A stretch of DNA of 64,000 nucleotides, taken from the NCBI GenBank assembly GCA_026545225.1, contig CM048846.1:34917501-34981500 (forward strand), read 5' to 3'. The stretch is from Cornus controversa. Lineage: Eukaryota; Streptophyta; Magnoliopsida; Cornales; Cornaceae. Below, piece after piece: positions 36,096 to 47,519 of the stretch. Within the stretch, counting starts at the first letter, position 1. Each line of letters begins with the position of its first letter. The translations under genes were made by a program, and so were the position numbers. Under the pieces are notes generated by a model, which did not search any database, had not been told where the DNA came from, and worked only from the letters and a program-made list of their open reading frames with translations.

Positions 36096-36722
36096 ATAAA
36101 GATACCATATTAGGTGTTTGGCGATCCCGACACGCCTTGGCAATCCCAACATGCTAAATATAATGCATAGATACCTTATTAGGTATTAGGCGATCCTGAC
36201 ACGCCTTGGCAATCCCAACATGCCAAATATAATGCATAGATACCTTATTAGGTATTAGGCGATCCTGACACGCCTTGGCAATTCCAACATGCCAAATATA
36301 ATGCATAGATACCTTATTAGGTATTAGGCGATCCTGACACGCCTTGGCAATCCCAACATGCCAAATGTAATGCATAGATACCTTATTAGGTATTAGGCGA
36401 TCCTGACACACCTTGGCAATCCCAACATGCCAAATAAAATGCATAGATACCTTATTAGGTATTAGGCGATCCTGACACGCCTTGGCAATCCCAACATACC
36501 AAATATAATGCATAGATACCTTATTAGGTATGGACGATCCTGACACGCCGGGCAATCCTTACATGCCAAAATAAAATGCATAGATACCTTATTAGGTATG
36601 GGCGATCCTAACACGCCGGGCAATCCTTACATGCCAACATAAAATGCATAGATACCTTATTAGGTATAGGCGATCCTGACATACCAGGCAATCCTTCTAT
36701 GCCAAAATAAAATGCATAGATG
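36096..36722 (-). repeat. 69-bp tandem array inside the solo LTR, about nine copies
   Basis: Unit landmarks 'gcatagataccttattaggt' and 'cgatcctgacacgccttgg' recur every 69 bp (for example 36165 and 36234), with the last units shortened to about 63 bp. Because 69 is divisible by three, the array appears as a repeated 23-residue open frame; I do not regard it as a protein. Confidence 0.9.
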
Positions 36723-38570
36723 CATTCCCATTATGAAACATAAAATAAATAAGGTGCATTATGATTTTAATTTGCACAAACAAAGCAATTCAAATTATCT
36801 AACATGAAATTATCACCATATGACAAATCGTGCACAAGTAAACTATAATCAAGTATTTAATGGGCATTTATATCCTTAAAGAAAAATACATTCAAATAAC
36901 TCAAACAACACAATTTAACAACTTTAGAAGTAAACACCCAATCCAACCCCCAATGCACTCAAATCTATGAGGGAGTCTATACCAAACTCTTATCTAGATT
37001 TTTGGGCCTATTCTACTTCTAATAACCTTATTAAATCATTCTGAAATTTTTTAAAATTTTACAAAATATTTTCAACAAATATAAGAAGGTGAAAACCCAA
37101 CTTTTAGACACTTTAAAAATTCATTGAACACTAAGGGAAGCTCTTTTCAAGATGAAAATTTAAACCCAAGTTTATTTAACCTCCAGAAAGTTACCACAAA
37201 AATTTGAGAATTTTTAGAATTACAAAAGTATTTTCTAAAATTATAGAAAGTGAAAAACCCAACTTTTGGACACTTTAAAAATCAATTGAACAACAAGGAA
37301 AGATTATTTTGAGTTCAAAATTTAAACCCAAGTTTATTTAGCCTCCAGAAAGTTTCAGTAAAAATTTGGGAATTTTCAGAGCTTTATAAATATTTTCTAA
37401 AATTAAAGAAGTTGGAAAATCCAATTTTTAGATACTTTAAAAATTAATTTAAAGACAATGGTAAATCATTTCGACATGAAATTTAAACCCCAAGCTCCTT
37501 AAGCTGTCAGGAAGTTGACATAAAATTTTGAGAATTTTTATAATTATAAAAGCATTTTTAAAAAATGATTTTTTGAATTTTCAAGTTTTTCCAAAAATTT
37601 CAAAAATTCAAAACAAATAATAAAATAATTTGGAATGGGCTCATATCGGACCCAGAGGTGGGTCCCCACGATTGGGGCCCAAAAATACTTTTCCGGCCAC
37701 TGGCGCCGGCGGCACGCGCCGGCGGATGCGTGGCCACCTTTTCTTTTTCTTTTTTTTTTTTCTTTTTTTTTTCTTTCTTTCTTCTTCCCCACCTGAAGGT
37801 TCAGCAGGCAACAATGGAGGCCGAACTTCCCGATCACTTTCCGATCACTTCCGAGCACCAAATCGCACATATGAATATACCATTGAACTCGTATCAATCT
37901 AAGCTACATATTGGTACCAAAATCATCCCCTCTCACGGGCTAAATCAAAAACGTCTAATTTCAAGTTTCGAAAATCTAAAATTTTAAACTCAATTTCCCG
38001 TCAATCTACCCAACAGTTCATAACCAAACTTTCAAGGATTGTTCTAGGAAGTAAGATCTACCTTTTAATAGGAACAAAAACGTTCAAAAATGATGAATAC
38101 AGTAAACTCAATTTCATGTTAATATATATATATACCCGTCTATACAGTCATATATATATGTATATACATATGCAAAAATACCCTAAAATAGTACCAAAAA
38201 CTCCAAAATCTTCATGTTTAATTCACAGAATTATTTCTAGCATGCAAAATGATTTAGTTTCATAATTAATTGCATACCAATTTCTAGCAACATGTCTATA
38301 CAATTAATATATATATTATACATATATTCCAACAACATGTAGGTACAAAAATATATATGTATACAGATTCAAAGGAGAAGAGAAGAGTTCGAACTTGCCT
38401 TGTGATGTTGAGCAAAAATCACTTTTTTTTTCTCTTTTTTTGGCGTCTACCGTTTTCTCCCTATATATGCGTATGAATCCTCTGTGCGTAGAAACTACTG
38501 AACCCTAATTCATTTTCTCTTATTTAATATTCTTAAATAATTAAACTAATAAATATAAAATATTTAGCCC

Positions 38571-38574
<4 letters not shown>

Positions 38575-38617
<43 letters not shown>
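38575..38617. repeat. (TA)n microsatellite
   Basis: An uninterrupted TA run near the right end of the solo LTR, followed by 'gcccagcccagcagcc'. Confidence 0.9.
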
Positions 38618-38618
<1 letters not shown>

Positions 38619-39261
38619 CCCAGCCCAGCAGCCTAGCCCAACCTAATAATAATAATAATAAAATAAGAATAAAGAAAATGCAGCCCAAACCAACATATTT
38701 TTATTTAACAGAAAAAACTATATTTAAAACAAATATTTAACACACAATTAAACACAATCAACACTTAGCAACAATTCAAACATCCACATTAAACATATAA
38801 AAATAGGCATTGACAAAATTAATTAAAGCATTTAAATAATTAAAAACTCCATCAAATAAATAAAAATCCAATTTAGATATCCTCAAATTACGGGGTATTA
38901 CAGTCTGTTGTACTTTGCTTCATCATAGTGAATTGGTTCCCTGAGGCGTGCCGCCTCCCTCCGTGATTTTTTTCGCCTTGGATTTTCACGTATATCTGGT
39001 GCATTCTTTTCTTTACTTGCACTCTATTTATTTACTTGCTTTAATTGTTTGGTTAATTGAACTTAAAATTGAATTAATTAAAAATTAAGCAAACGAGCAA
39101 ATGATCCTATTCACCCCCCTCTAGGTTCTAAAATATTTTTCGCAACCACTTTCGCACCGTGCAACTCACATTTGGTATCAGAGTAGTGTTCTCTAATTTG
39201 TGAATAGTTCCTTGTGAAGTATTTTTAAAATCAAAATTTATTTTTATTTTCAAAAATTATC

Positions 39262-41337
39262 ATGGAATCTAGTATGAAAGAGGGTGGATCGATTGAGCGA
39301 ACTCCTTTGTTTGATGGTTCAAATTATACTTTCTGGAAGTCTCGCATGAAAGCCTTTTTAATATCTCAAGTAGAGAGAGTTTGGATGGCTGTAGTGAATG
39401 ACTATAAAATTCCTACCACTACCACTAGTGATGGTGATGCTGTTGTGACTGCAGAGAAGGATAAAGTAACATGGTCTAATGTTGAACATGAAGATGCAAT
39501 TAATAACAATAAGGGTTTATATGCTATATTTAATTCTGTTGTTCCTTCTGAATTTGCTAGAATTTCTGCATGTTCCACTTCGAAAAAAGCATGGAATATT
39601 TTACAGGTAACTTATGAGGGTACCACCAAGGTAAGGAGATCTAAGATACAAATGTTTGCTACTAAATTTGAAAGAATTAGAATGGATGAAGATGAGATAT
39701 TTTTTTTTTTTTATTCTAGGCTTAATGATATTGTTCAAAGTAATGCTAACCTTGGTGAGAAAATTCTTTCTTTTTAGATTATTAGAAAAATCATGAGATC
39801 ATTGCCTGATAGGTTCCAAGCTAAGTTGGAAGCCTTAGATGAGAGCAGAGATGTAGATTCAATGGAGGTGGCTGAGTTAGTTGGATCAATTCAAACTTTT
39901 GAGATGAAATATCCAAAGCTTTAGAAATCAAAAAATTTGGCTTTAAAAACCTCAAGGACTTCAAAGTATTCAAGTTTGTCAAATGGTTCAAATTCTTCAA
40001 AATCTGAAGTTGAAAAAATTGAAAGGTTTGAATATGTTTCAGATAATGATGTTGCTCTCCTTGCTAGGAAATTTAGAAAGATTCTTGAATATAAAGAAGG
40101 TAAAAATTTGAGAAAAAGAAATCCTTCTAAATTCCAGAATCAAAGCTCATCATCCAAATGTAAGGAAAGGAAAGAGAAAGAAGATGACTATAAGAAAATT
40201 GAGGTTACTTGTTGGACATGTGGTGGTAAAAGTCATACATCTAATCAATGTCCAAGTCCTAAGAAAAATAGCTTAAGTGCAAAGAAAATTTCAAACAAGA
40301 AAGTTTTGAAAGCTATTATTTCTAAGTCTGAATCTTCTAACTCTGATAGTGATTCTTCTGTTGAGAATGATTCTCTTGTTTTTGTTGCTTTATTGAATGG
40401 TGATACTGCTAATGATTCTTCTTCTGATGTAGGTGAAACAGAGATATACACTACTTTCAGTCAAGTAGGGTCTGGCGATTCAGAAGTTGAGCAGTCTGAT
40501 GAAGAACCATGGGAAAATAAGCTGCCAGAACTTTTTGAGAAATTGCTGGAAGCTTATAATAAAAAATCTGAGAAGCTGAAGTAAGAAAAATCTGAGAAAG
40601 AGACTTTGAAGAAAAAGAATGAAGATCAAGTGAAGTTGATTGAAGAAAGTAAAGCTGAAATTCTGAATCTTCAAGGCAAAGTCAAGTTTCTCGAAAGCAG
40701 GGTAAGTCAAGCTATTTCTGCTAGAGATTCTCTTATTGCTAGAATTAATTTTCTTGAGCCTGAATTGAAAAAATCACAAGAGAAATTAATTGCTTTTACT
40801 TCTGGACAGATTAAGCTTGATAGCATGATTAGTGTTAGTAAGCCTGTAGGAGATAAGACTGGATTAGGTTTTGTTGGGTCATCATCTAAGGGAAAAACTG
40901 TTTTTGTTAAACCCAAGAATTTAATTGTGTCTGAACCCAAACCTAAGTCTCAAGTTGAGTCTGTGCATGCCAATGTTATGTCTAATGTGCTTTATTGTTC
41001 TTTTTGTGGTAAGAATGGACATAGTCAACACTATTGCTATAAAAAGAGAAGACATTCTAATTCTAATTTTTATGTGCATAATTCTTTTGCTAAGAATAGG
41101 GTTCATGCTAAAAAGCCACATTATTGGAACAAACCCAAAAATTCTCAAAGTAAAAGGAATTCAAATAAAAAGAAGAATGTTTTTGATTCTCCACAATTCT
41201 TTCCTGATAAATTGCATGTTAAAACTATCTGGATGAAAAAGGAAGATTTGGAGAAGTTTGTACCTGTTGATACTATGGGATTTATTCCTAATAGGTCTTT
41301 GGGTGCAAAACCCCTAACTAGGTCTTTAGGACTTTGA
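39262..41337 (+). pseudogene. SIRE-like gag region
   Basis: Starts MESSMKEGGSIERTPL, then FDGSNYTFWKSRMKAFL, STSKKAWNILQVTYEGT and KIQMFATKFERIRM (UBN2-type gag). These are followed by KFRKILEYKEGKNLRKR, a first CCHC knuckle CWTCGGKSHTSNQCP, a serine/acidic linker and coiled-coil-like lysine/glutamate stretches, and a second knuckle YCSFCGKNGHSQHYC. Two knuckles and a long C-terminal coiled region are usual for SIRE/Maximus gag. This is a fossil. Confidence 0.8.
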
Positions 41338-42900
41338 TAGTCATGGACTGAGCTTATGTTCATTATTTGTTTTCTAGTGGATCATATATATTTTTGTATA
41401 GGTTAGGTTTTGTTTATTTTTAGTAATAATTATATGAGATTATGAGAATTATATCTTTTCTGAGAAATAATATGAATTCTTTATATTTCTTTTGAATTTC
41501 ACTTTGATTTGTGAATGCATAATTGGGACACTTAGTTTGTCAATAAATGAAGTGCTTGATTTTATGATTTTGACATCAATAACCAATGTGCTGTATTTAT
41601 TTCTTTTTAGAGGTAAATCTTCTGAGTCCATACAAAATTGTGCACTAGTCCAACTCTGAGAGAATTGATTGAAAACTAATGTGAAGTTGACTAGAGTATA
41701 TTGTATGAGTAACATTGAAAGCTTAAATGATCAATGAAAAAAAATGATGAAAAAAATTATGTTTTTATTACGCATGAAAAAAAAAAAAGAAAATTAAAAA
41801 TTTGCTGAATATCTAAGACAAATAGAAAATGCTACCTTTGGGATGTGTTCGTAGCTTCCACTACAATGTAAATATCCAATGATATATCTTTAAAAATTAA
41901 AGAGTTATTTTGAGAAAAATAGATGGTTGCCCGTAAGTGTGAAAGCCACCGTCTTAGAAATAAATAAAAAATGGTGAAATTCAATGAAAAAAACATGTTT
42001 GATCATGTGTAGCTATATTTGCTTATTATCCAATATGTTTTAGAAGATGGATCAAAGGAAATTGATTAATTTTTGATGAAGTTGAATTACACACACACAT
42101 GGATTTATTAGATAAATTTTTATAAATATTTGTGTGTTGGAAGTTGTGTCATGATCATAAATTTGAGAATGAATTTTATGGATTAATTATGGATTTTAAA
42201 ATTCTGCATTTATAAATGTTTGAAATCTTTTAAAAATTTTAGAACTCATGTTATTCTTTGAAAAATGTGCTTTGATTATTCTCATGAGATTATTCATGCA
42301 TTATTTATTTTTTTCTCTAGAAAAATTTTCAAAAATCCAAAAATATGTTTTGATTTTGATTTTGTGTTTATTTTTCATATTCTGTGTGCTTAATTGCTAA
42401 ATCAAGCTGAGATGAGATGTATTTGGTGAATTAGAGGTCCAAAGTGTAAATTTTCATAATTCACAAAGTTGGACCAGTCCCAATTATTGAGCATCGGTCG
42501 CACTTCTGCAGGTTCTGAGTAACCGAGATAAGTTGGACCGATCCCCAAATATAAGGACCGGTCACACTTAGCGAATGCCCAAAATATTGATTCTGCGCGT
42601 GCGCGTTTTTGCTTAGAACCCCTCTCTCACTCTCATATGCACACACTCATATCTCACTCTCTCAATCACTCTAACTCTCTTACATTCTCACCATCTCACA
42701 TATATTCTCTTCTTCTATTTTACTCTTGAATTGTGATTGATTGGTGGATTGGGATTGAACTTTTGGAGTTTGTGTTGATTGCTTATTAATTTGGGAGAAA
42801 TTGTGCAAATAAATTGTTTTAAAATTTGAGGTTTAAAGACTTGCACACAAGGTGTTCAACAAAAAGTCTCAATAGAACTCTTGACTATATTTTTGATCCC
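41338..42900. other. SIRE-like element, non-coding interior
   Basis: AT-rich with no recognised domain. Near 42470-42580 it carries 'ttggaccagtccc', 'accggtca' and similar motifs that resemble the GGACCAGTCC/GGACTGGTCC block of the LTR. Confidence 0.5.
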
Positions 42901-42916
42901 ATTCATTGTGGTGTTG

Positions 42917-43966
42917 ATGGCACGCAAACGGGGACATAATGATGCGTCCACAAGTGCAGATAATCGAATTGTATTTACTAAAAACATGTTTGAAGATGAT
43001 TTTAACTACAACATTTTCATAAACATCACTGGATGTCGGGCTATGAGGATAGAACGGAAAGTGAATCTTGTGGCGATCAAACAAGAATGGGAACTGGATT
43101 TTGTGCAATATTTTGAGGATAATGGTTGGGAGTCTCTATGTGATCTTCGGGAGATTGTCAAGCCGGACATGGTTTGATATTTCTATGGTAATATCATTAC
43201 ATCGAGCTTGGATGACCTAACTTTTGTGACCAAATGTTATGGTGTTCGTGTTGAGGTTACCAATGATACAATTGCCAATATATTGGGAGTCCCAGAGATT
43301 GAAAATGGCTTAGTTTTGCCATATCAAATTGAGGATCCAAATCGACCAACCATGGATGACATGATTAGGGAGTTATGCATACCCAATGCCCCAAGATTTG
43401 TTGAGAGGTTGCCTTCACTCTATATCACACACAATGTGTCGGCATTGAATTTGGTGCTCCTATAACCTTGATCCTCATGATCATAAAGGTAATTTGATCA
43501 AGAGTTAAGCCGAGCTACTATACCATATTGTTCGAGAGGATCCCATCAATCTTCCCGCAATAATCATGCATACCATGATTCTAGTTACTCGACACTCTAG
43601 GTCATCATCAGCCTTACCCTTCCCACAGATTATCATGGCTATTTTGAGAGGTGCAAGGGTTCCTATGCCTAATGGAGCAAATGTTGAAAGACCAAAAGAG
43701 ATAATTGATGCTACCTCAATTACTCATTCAGTTAACAAGAAAGAGAAGGATAGGAAAGCATATAAGCTCAGTCAAGGAGCTGGACAGGCTGCGTCTGGGG
43801 GTCGTGGAGTTTTTCAAATTTCTGCGACTGACACACCAGTAACGACCAATCAAATGAACCAAGTTCTCAGGTTCATTCAGCAAGGGTTTGATCGATTAGA
43901 TGCTAGGATAGACAAACTAGATCTTGCTGTATCTGATGAGGCTGCTAATGATGTAGAGGATGATTA
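42917..43966 (+). pseudogene. SIRE-like second ORF (plant transposon protein domain)
   Basis: Starts MARKRGHNDASTSADNR. It contains MRIERKVNLVAIKQE, DNGWESLCDLREIVKPDMV, YFYGNIITSSLDDLTF, CYGVRVEVTNDTIANILGVP and a C-terminal part VTTNQMNQVLRFIQQGFDRLDARIDKL that looks like a short coiled coil. The pattern (gW..L, vFY.N, v+G..v.., I..iLG.P) is that of the plant-transposon-protein family, also present in the Athila-type 3' ORF here. Function unknown. This is a fossil. Confidence 0.65.
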
Positions 43967-44676
43967 GACTTTAGGTCTTGCTATCTTTTTGTTCTAGACT
44001 ATTGTTGATTCCTTTTTATTTTAATGACTAGATTATTTATTTTTGTTTATTCCATCAACTGATATGTTTTGGATATTTATTTGTTTAGTGATGATGATTA
44101 TGTTTGTCTTAATCTCACTATGTGATTCATGATTTATCTGTTTATCTAAATCTCTTTACTAGTTCTTTGTCAATTAGTTCCAAAAAGGGGGAGATGATAT
44201 TGTTATATGCATATGATATGATATGAGATTCTTTGACAAAGGGGGAGATATATTTATCAAATTAAGGGGGAGATATTGATATTCATGATTATATTTCATT
44301 ATTAAGCTTTTCACAAGTTGTGTTGTTTAAGGGATGTGCTGGTACAGCAGGTTATATTCTAAACACACATGTAAAGTTTCTGATGATCAGCTTTTTTTAT
44401 TTTTATGTATTTTTGGGCAACATTGTAATCTAATTTTTTCAATGGGTTAGGTTATAATTTTTTAGGTGGTTTTGTCACGAAATTGACAAAGAGGGAGATT
44501 GTGAGATATAAATTTGTAATTGGTATATTTCGATGATCAAAATCTGATTGATCGAGTTGTAATTTTTGATTTATTCTTTGTATCGATCATCGACATCTTC
44601 AAGATGACACTCAAGTGCATGGAAGCTGACAAATCAGTAAGAATACCATATAGTATAGCTAAGTATGGTGAGGATT

Positions 44677-44836
44677 TTGCTCGGCAAACTTTCAAGCATT
44701 TTGCAGTTCGCAAGAGACAATTTCAGAAGCCTTTTGAGATGTTCCACAGACAGAGGTAAATATTTTATAGCAGATCCTTGCAAGTAAAGATATCCTAATC
44801 TCTTCATTTCACCAAAAATATTGCTCGGCAAACTTT
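44677..44836 (-). pseudogene. 160-bp copy of TNL LRR coding sequence
   Basis: Base-for-base identical to 54011-54170. In gene sense (minus) it reads NIFGEMKRLGYLYLQGSAIK, YLPLSVEHLKRL and CKMLESLPS. It begins and ends with the 16-bp repeat 'ttgctcggcaaacttt' that recurs in the LRR array, so it spans exactly one 144-bp double-LRR period plus that repeat. It lies antisense with respect to the SINE. No promoter or full frame is present, so it cannot encode a product on its own. Confidence 0.95.
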
Positions 44837-45050
44837 TAATACCCCCAGGGGTTTGGTCAAGCGGTAAGGAGTCGGCCTTGGTTCTAATATGTCCAGGGTT
44901 CGATTCCCCAACGTCCCATTATGGCCCCTGACTGAAATTGGTGCTGAGGTGTGGGGTCGTCGACAGCATCCCCGGTTTGTAGCCTGGGGTGGGTCCAAAG
45001 GGCCCTGCCTAGGGGAGTTCCGGTGCTAACCAAAAAAAAAAAAAAAAAAA
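44837..45050 (+). mobile_element. tRNA-derived SINE
   Basis: A tRNA-like head with an A-box-like 'tggtcaagcgg' (44854-44864) and an exact B-box GGTTCGATTCC (44897-44907), as expected for a Pol III internal promoter. A non-tRNA body of about 110 bp ('ctgactgaaattggtgctga', 'gtagcctggggtgggtcc') and an A19 tail follow. No tRNA cloverleaf is complete, so it is not a tRNA gene. Confidence 0.85.
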
Positions 45051-46073
45051 GTATGGTGAGGACACTCTGCACTTTTTAGTTCCGAGCCTATTTTGAAAAA
45101 TCAGGGTTTGAATGAAAATTTTAGGGTTTTTCAAAGTAGGACCTGTCCCCAATATTTAGGACTGGTCCAACTTTTCTCGACAGTTTAGTTTCTGCATGTT
45201 TTCAAAAAGTCCCACCGGTCCTATTTATTTGGCACCAGTCCCACTTAGCCTGTTCCAAATAGGAAATAGATTTTGACAGAAATTCTGATTCTTATTGGGT
45301 TTGAAATTTCTAGGAAAGTTCTATTTTGGTATTTAACTTATTTTCCAAGTAGAATTAGAACTTCATTTCCTATATATATGTATTCATATTTTCTCTACAA
45401 AAGGGGGGCTCTGGAATATTATTTTGAGGGAGAGAAAGTATATACAATATAATTAGGGCTATATATTTTTAAGAACACACATCCATACTTCACGAGTTAT
45501 ATTTAGGATGGTGTTCTACTTCTGATTAGCTACTCAGAGACTGCATCAAATCTATTTGCTAATCAGAACATTGGATTGATGGTTCTTCGCTTGCTTGCTT
45601 GTTGAGGAAGAAAGGTGACCAGATTGCACTACGAAGGGAACAAAATACTTGCTGAGTATTTTGGTTCTTCCAGCAACCTTTTTGTAAAAGTGGTGACGTT
45701 AGCCGAAAGTCTACAGTAGTTGGACGTGTTGTCGCAATCATAAGCCTGAGGTGTTCCGCATCAGATCATTAACAGAGTGAAGAGGGGTGTGAGACTGAGA
45801 TAGAGTCTATTGTACTTTGCTTCATCATAGTGAATTGGTTCCCTGAGGCGTGCCGCCTCCCTCCGTGATTTTTTTCGCCTTGGGTTTCCACGTATATCTG
45901 GTGCATTCTTTTCTTTACTTGCACTTTATTTATTTACTTGCTTTAATTGTTTGGTTAATTGAACTTAAAATTGAATTAATTAAAAATTAAGCAAACGAGC
46001 AAGTGATCCTATTCACCCCCCCTCTAGGTTCTAAAATATTTTTTGCAACCGCTTCCACACCGCATAACTCACA

Positions 46074-46404
46074 ACAAAGATTTTCAATAACATGCCTTGC
46101 ACGTACCCATTTACTAGTATTTTTTTGCTAAGCAAGTCTTTGACTCCAATGAAATGTAATTCATATCTAACAAGTGATTATGTTTGAGACCCTATAAATA
46201 GATGTTTAGGGTTTGAGTCTAGATTTATGAATTGAGAGAGAGATAGTCTGACGCCGGACAAAATAGTGATTATTTTGTAGGCTAGTGTCAACAGGTAATT
46301 CATAGGGAAGAACACAAGAGAATCGCCCAAAACACAGAGAAAATCCTCTGGTATTTAATTCAATATTATCAAAATCAAAGTCACCTCAATATCAACCCAC
46401 AAGC
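46074..46404. other. Intergenic, nothing recognised
   Basis: A short stretch between the SIRE-like element and the TRIM. No gene or repeat end was identified beyond the flanking target duplications. Confidence 0.4.
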
Positions 46405-46654
46405 TGTAATACCCCGCTCCAACACATGGTATGATATTGTTCGCTTTGGGCCTGAGCCCGCACAGTTTTGCTCTTGAATTTTACCCCAAAAGGCCTCATA
46501 CCATTTGAAGAGAACATACTACATATAAGCACATCCTCTTTTCCACACCTAGGCGATGTGGGATTGAGCACCCTGTACCCTGTCAGTGTGGTAGCTCAGC
46601 CCAGTGTCTGTCTTCGCACCCACCCACTCACACCCGTCCACAAGGGTTACTACA
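46405..46654 (-). repeat. TRIM LTR (3' in element sense)
   Basis: Starts 'tgtaataccccgctcc' and ends 'gggttactaca' on the plus strand. Confidence 0.9.
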
Positions 46655-46723
46655 ATCCACCCCCTACGAGGCCCGACGTCCTCGTCGGCACACTTCCGGC
46701 TAGGTTCAGGCTCTGATACCAAC

Positions 46724-46973
46724 TGTAATACCTCGCTCCAACACATGGTATGATATTTTCCGCTTTGGGCCTAAGCCCGCACGGTTTTGCTCTTAAGTTT
46801 TATCCCAAAAGGCCTCATACCATTTGAAGAGAACATACTACATATAAGCACATCCCCTTTTCCACACCCAGGCGATGTGGGATTGAGCACCCTGTACCCT
46901 GTCAGTGTGGTAGCTCAGCCCAGTGTCTATCTTTGCACCCGTCCACTCACACCCATCCACAAGGGTTACTACA
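46724..46973 (-). repeat. TRIM LTR (5' in element sense)
   Basis: Partner of 46405-46654. Confidence 0.9.
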
Positions 46974-46978
46974 CAAGC

Positions 46979-47519
46979 CAGGCTATATAGCTAAAAAAAA
47001 AAGTCATTATTGAAATTTTACCAAAAATAGCAAAATTTCAATAATCATGCGAAAAGGAAATACGTAATAAAAGAAGTACTCTTCTAAAAGTCTGGCCTAA
47101 ATCTGGTTCAGAATCACTTCCTAAACAACAAAAGAAATATTACCATAAATGAAAAAAAAAAACTAAAAATGATGATTTGAAAGGGAAAACATTGGATTTT
47201 GAGATCGAAAACGACATGTACCAAGCATAGCTGGGTGGCCACGATGTGCGCGCCGAAGAGAGCTTTTCAAATTGTGGTTATAATAGCGATTCTAATACCC
47301 GTAACCAAAGTTCTGGCCAAAATACCGAAACGCATCCAAAACTGCCCCAATTAGGAAAAAGATCACGATTTCTTGCCATCTTTCCGCTAATCTGCCAACT
47401 CATAATAACTCAGAGTTATCAATGTGTTATCTGACAACTCAGCATCCTTTGACTCGGATCTTCCTACATCATAGTCTCATAAGGGAGTTGATGTGTAGAG
47501 AGAGTTTACGAATTGGTAG
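46979..47519. other. Intergenic, nothing recognised
   Basis: No gene found. The stretch ends in the ggtag target duplication of the next element. Confidence 0.4.

Larger units (their letters stand above)
35173..38902 (-). mobile_element. Probable solo LTR (3.7 kb), inserted in the SIRE-like 5' LTR
   Basis: Ends TG...CA on the plus strand ('tgaaatacccc' to 'ggggtattaca') with 5-bp target duplications gtctg (35168-35172 and 38903-38907). It is an inverted, diverged copy of 47520-51025. No coding domains or internal LTR pairs were found, so a solo LTR of a long-LTR (Gypsy-like) family is the simplest reading. The sense strand is assumed to begin TGTAATACCCC, hence minus. Reading frames inside, including a 23-residue repeat, come from the tandem array. 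Confidence 0.75.
34258..39170 (+). repeat. SIRE-like 5' LTR (contains a 3.7-kb insertion)
   Basis: LTR sequence occupies 34258-35172 and 38903-39170, interrupted by the solo LTR at 35173-38902 with gtctg target duplications. A perfect 10-bp inverted repeat (GGACCAGTCC / GGACTGGTCC, 34509-34538) lies inside. Confidence 0.85.
44675..45050 (+). mobile_element. Chimeric SINE insertion carrying a TNL LRR fragment
   Basis: Flanked by perfect 12-bp target duplications gtatggtgagga (44663-44674 and 45051-45062); the uninterrupted site is present once in the 5' LTR near 34420. The insert has three parts: two T bases, a 160-bp piece identical to 54011-54170 of the TNL gene, and a tRNA-derived SINE of about 214 bp ending in 19 A. 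Long target duplications plus a poly-A tail show LINE-mediated retroposition of one unit, or retroposition with filler DNA added at the 5' junction. Confidence 0.85.
34258..46073 (+). mobile_element. SIRE-like Ty1/Copia LTR retrotransposon with insertions in both LTRs, broken
   Basis: LTR copies start TGTGAG and end CTCACA at 34258-39170 and 44500-46073. Without the inserts each is about 1.2 kb. A primer-binding site TGGTATCAGAGT (initiator-Met type, about 39173) follows the left LTR, and a polypurine tract 'aaagagggagat' (44488-44499) precedes the right one. Flanks acaat and acaaa are a probable 5-bp duplication with one mismatch. Parts recognised are a long gag with two CCHC knuckles and a second ORF of the plant-transposon-protein type. 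'Aaagggggagat' blocks upstream of the 3' LTR are typical of the SIRE/Maximus lineage. It is broken in several places. LTR divergence of a few percent makes it clearly older than the Athila-type element. Confidence 0.85.
44500..46073 (+). repeat. SIRE-like 3' LTR (contains a 376-bp chimeric SINE insertion)
   Basis: Partner of the 5' LTR. LTR sequence is 44500-44674 and 45063-46073, with the insert plus one target-duplication copy between. Confidence 0.88.
46405..46973 (-). mobile_element. TRIM (terminal-repeat retrotransposon in miniature), structurally complete
   Basis: Two 250-bp LTRs (46405-46654 and 46724-46973), both TG...CA, enclose only 69 bp. Flanks carry the target duplication caagc (46400-46404 and 46974-46978). 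On the minus strand the primer-binding site TGGTATCAGAGCC (initiator-Met type) follows the right LTR after two bases, and a purine-rich tract (GTAGGGGGTGGAT) precedes the left LTR. It encodes no protein and would need enzymes from other elements. The LTRs differ at roughly 15 sites by eye. Confidence 0.9.

Noticed and set aside
36154-36555. A repeat-bearing open frame and CRISPR-like regular array
   Set aside because: It is a 69-bp satellite-type array in a solo LTR. There are no spacer/repeat alternation and no prokaryotic context.
37630-37987. Open frames with phenylalanine/serine runs in the solo LTR
   Set aside because: They come from a CT-rich tract with no protein family resemblance.
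44845-44920. Possible tRNA gene
   Set aside because: The A and B boxes belong to a SINE head with a poly-A tail and target duplications. No full cloverleaf is present.
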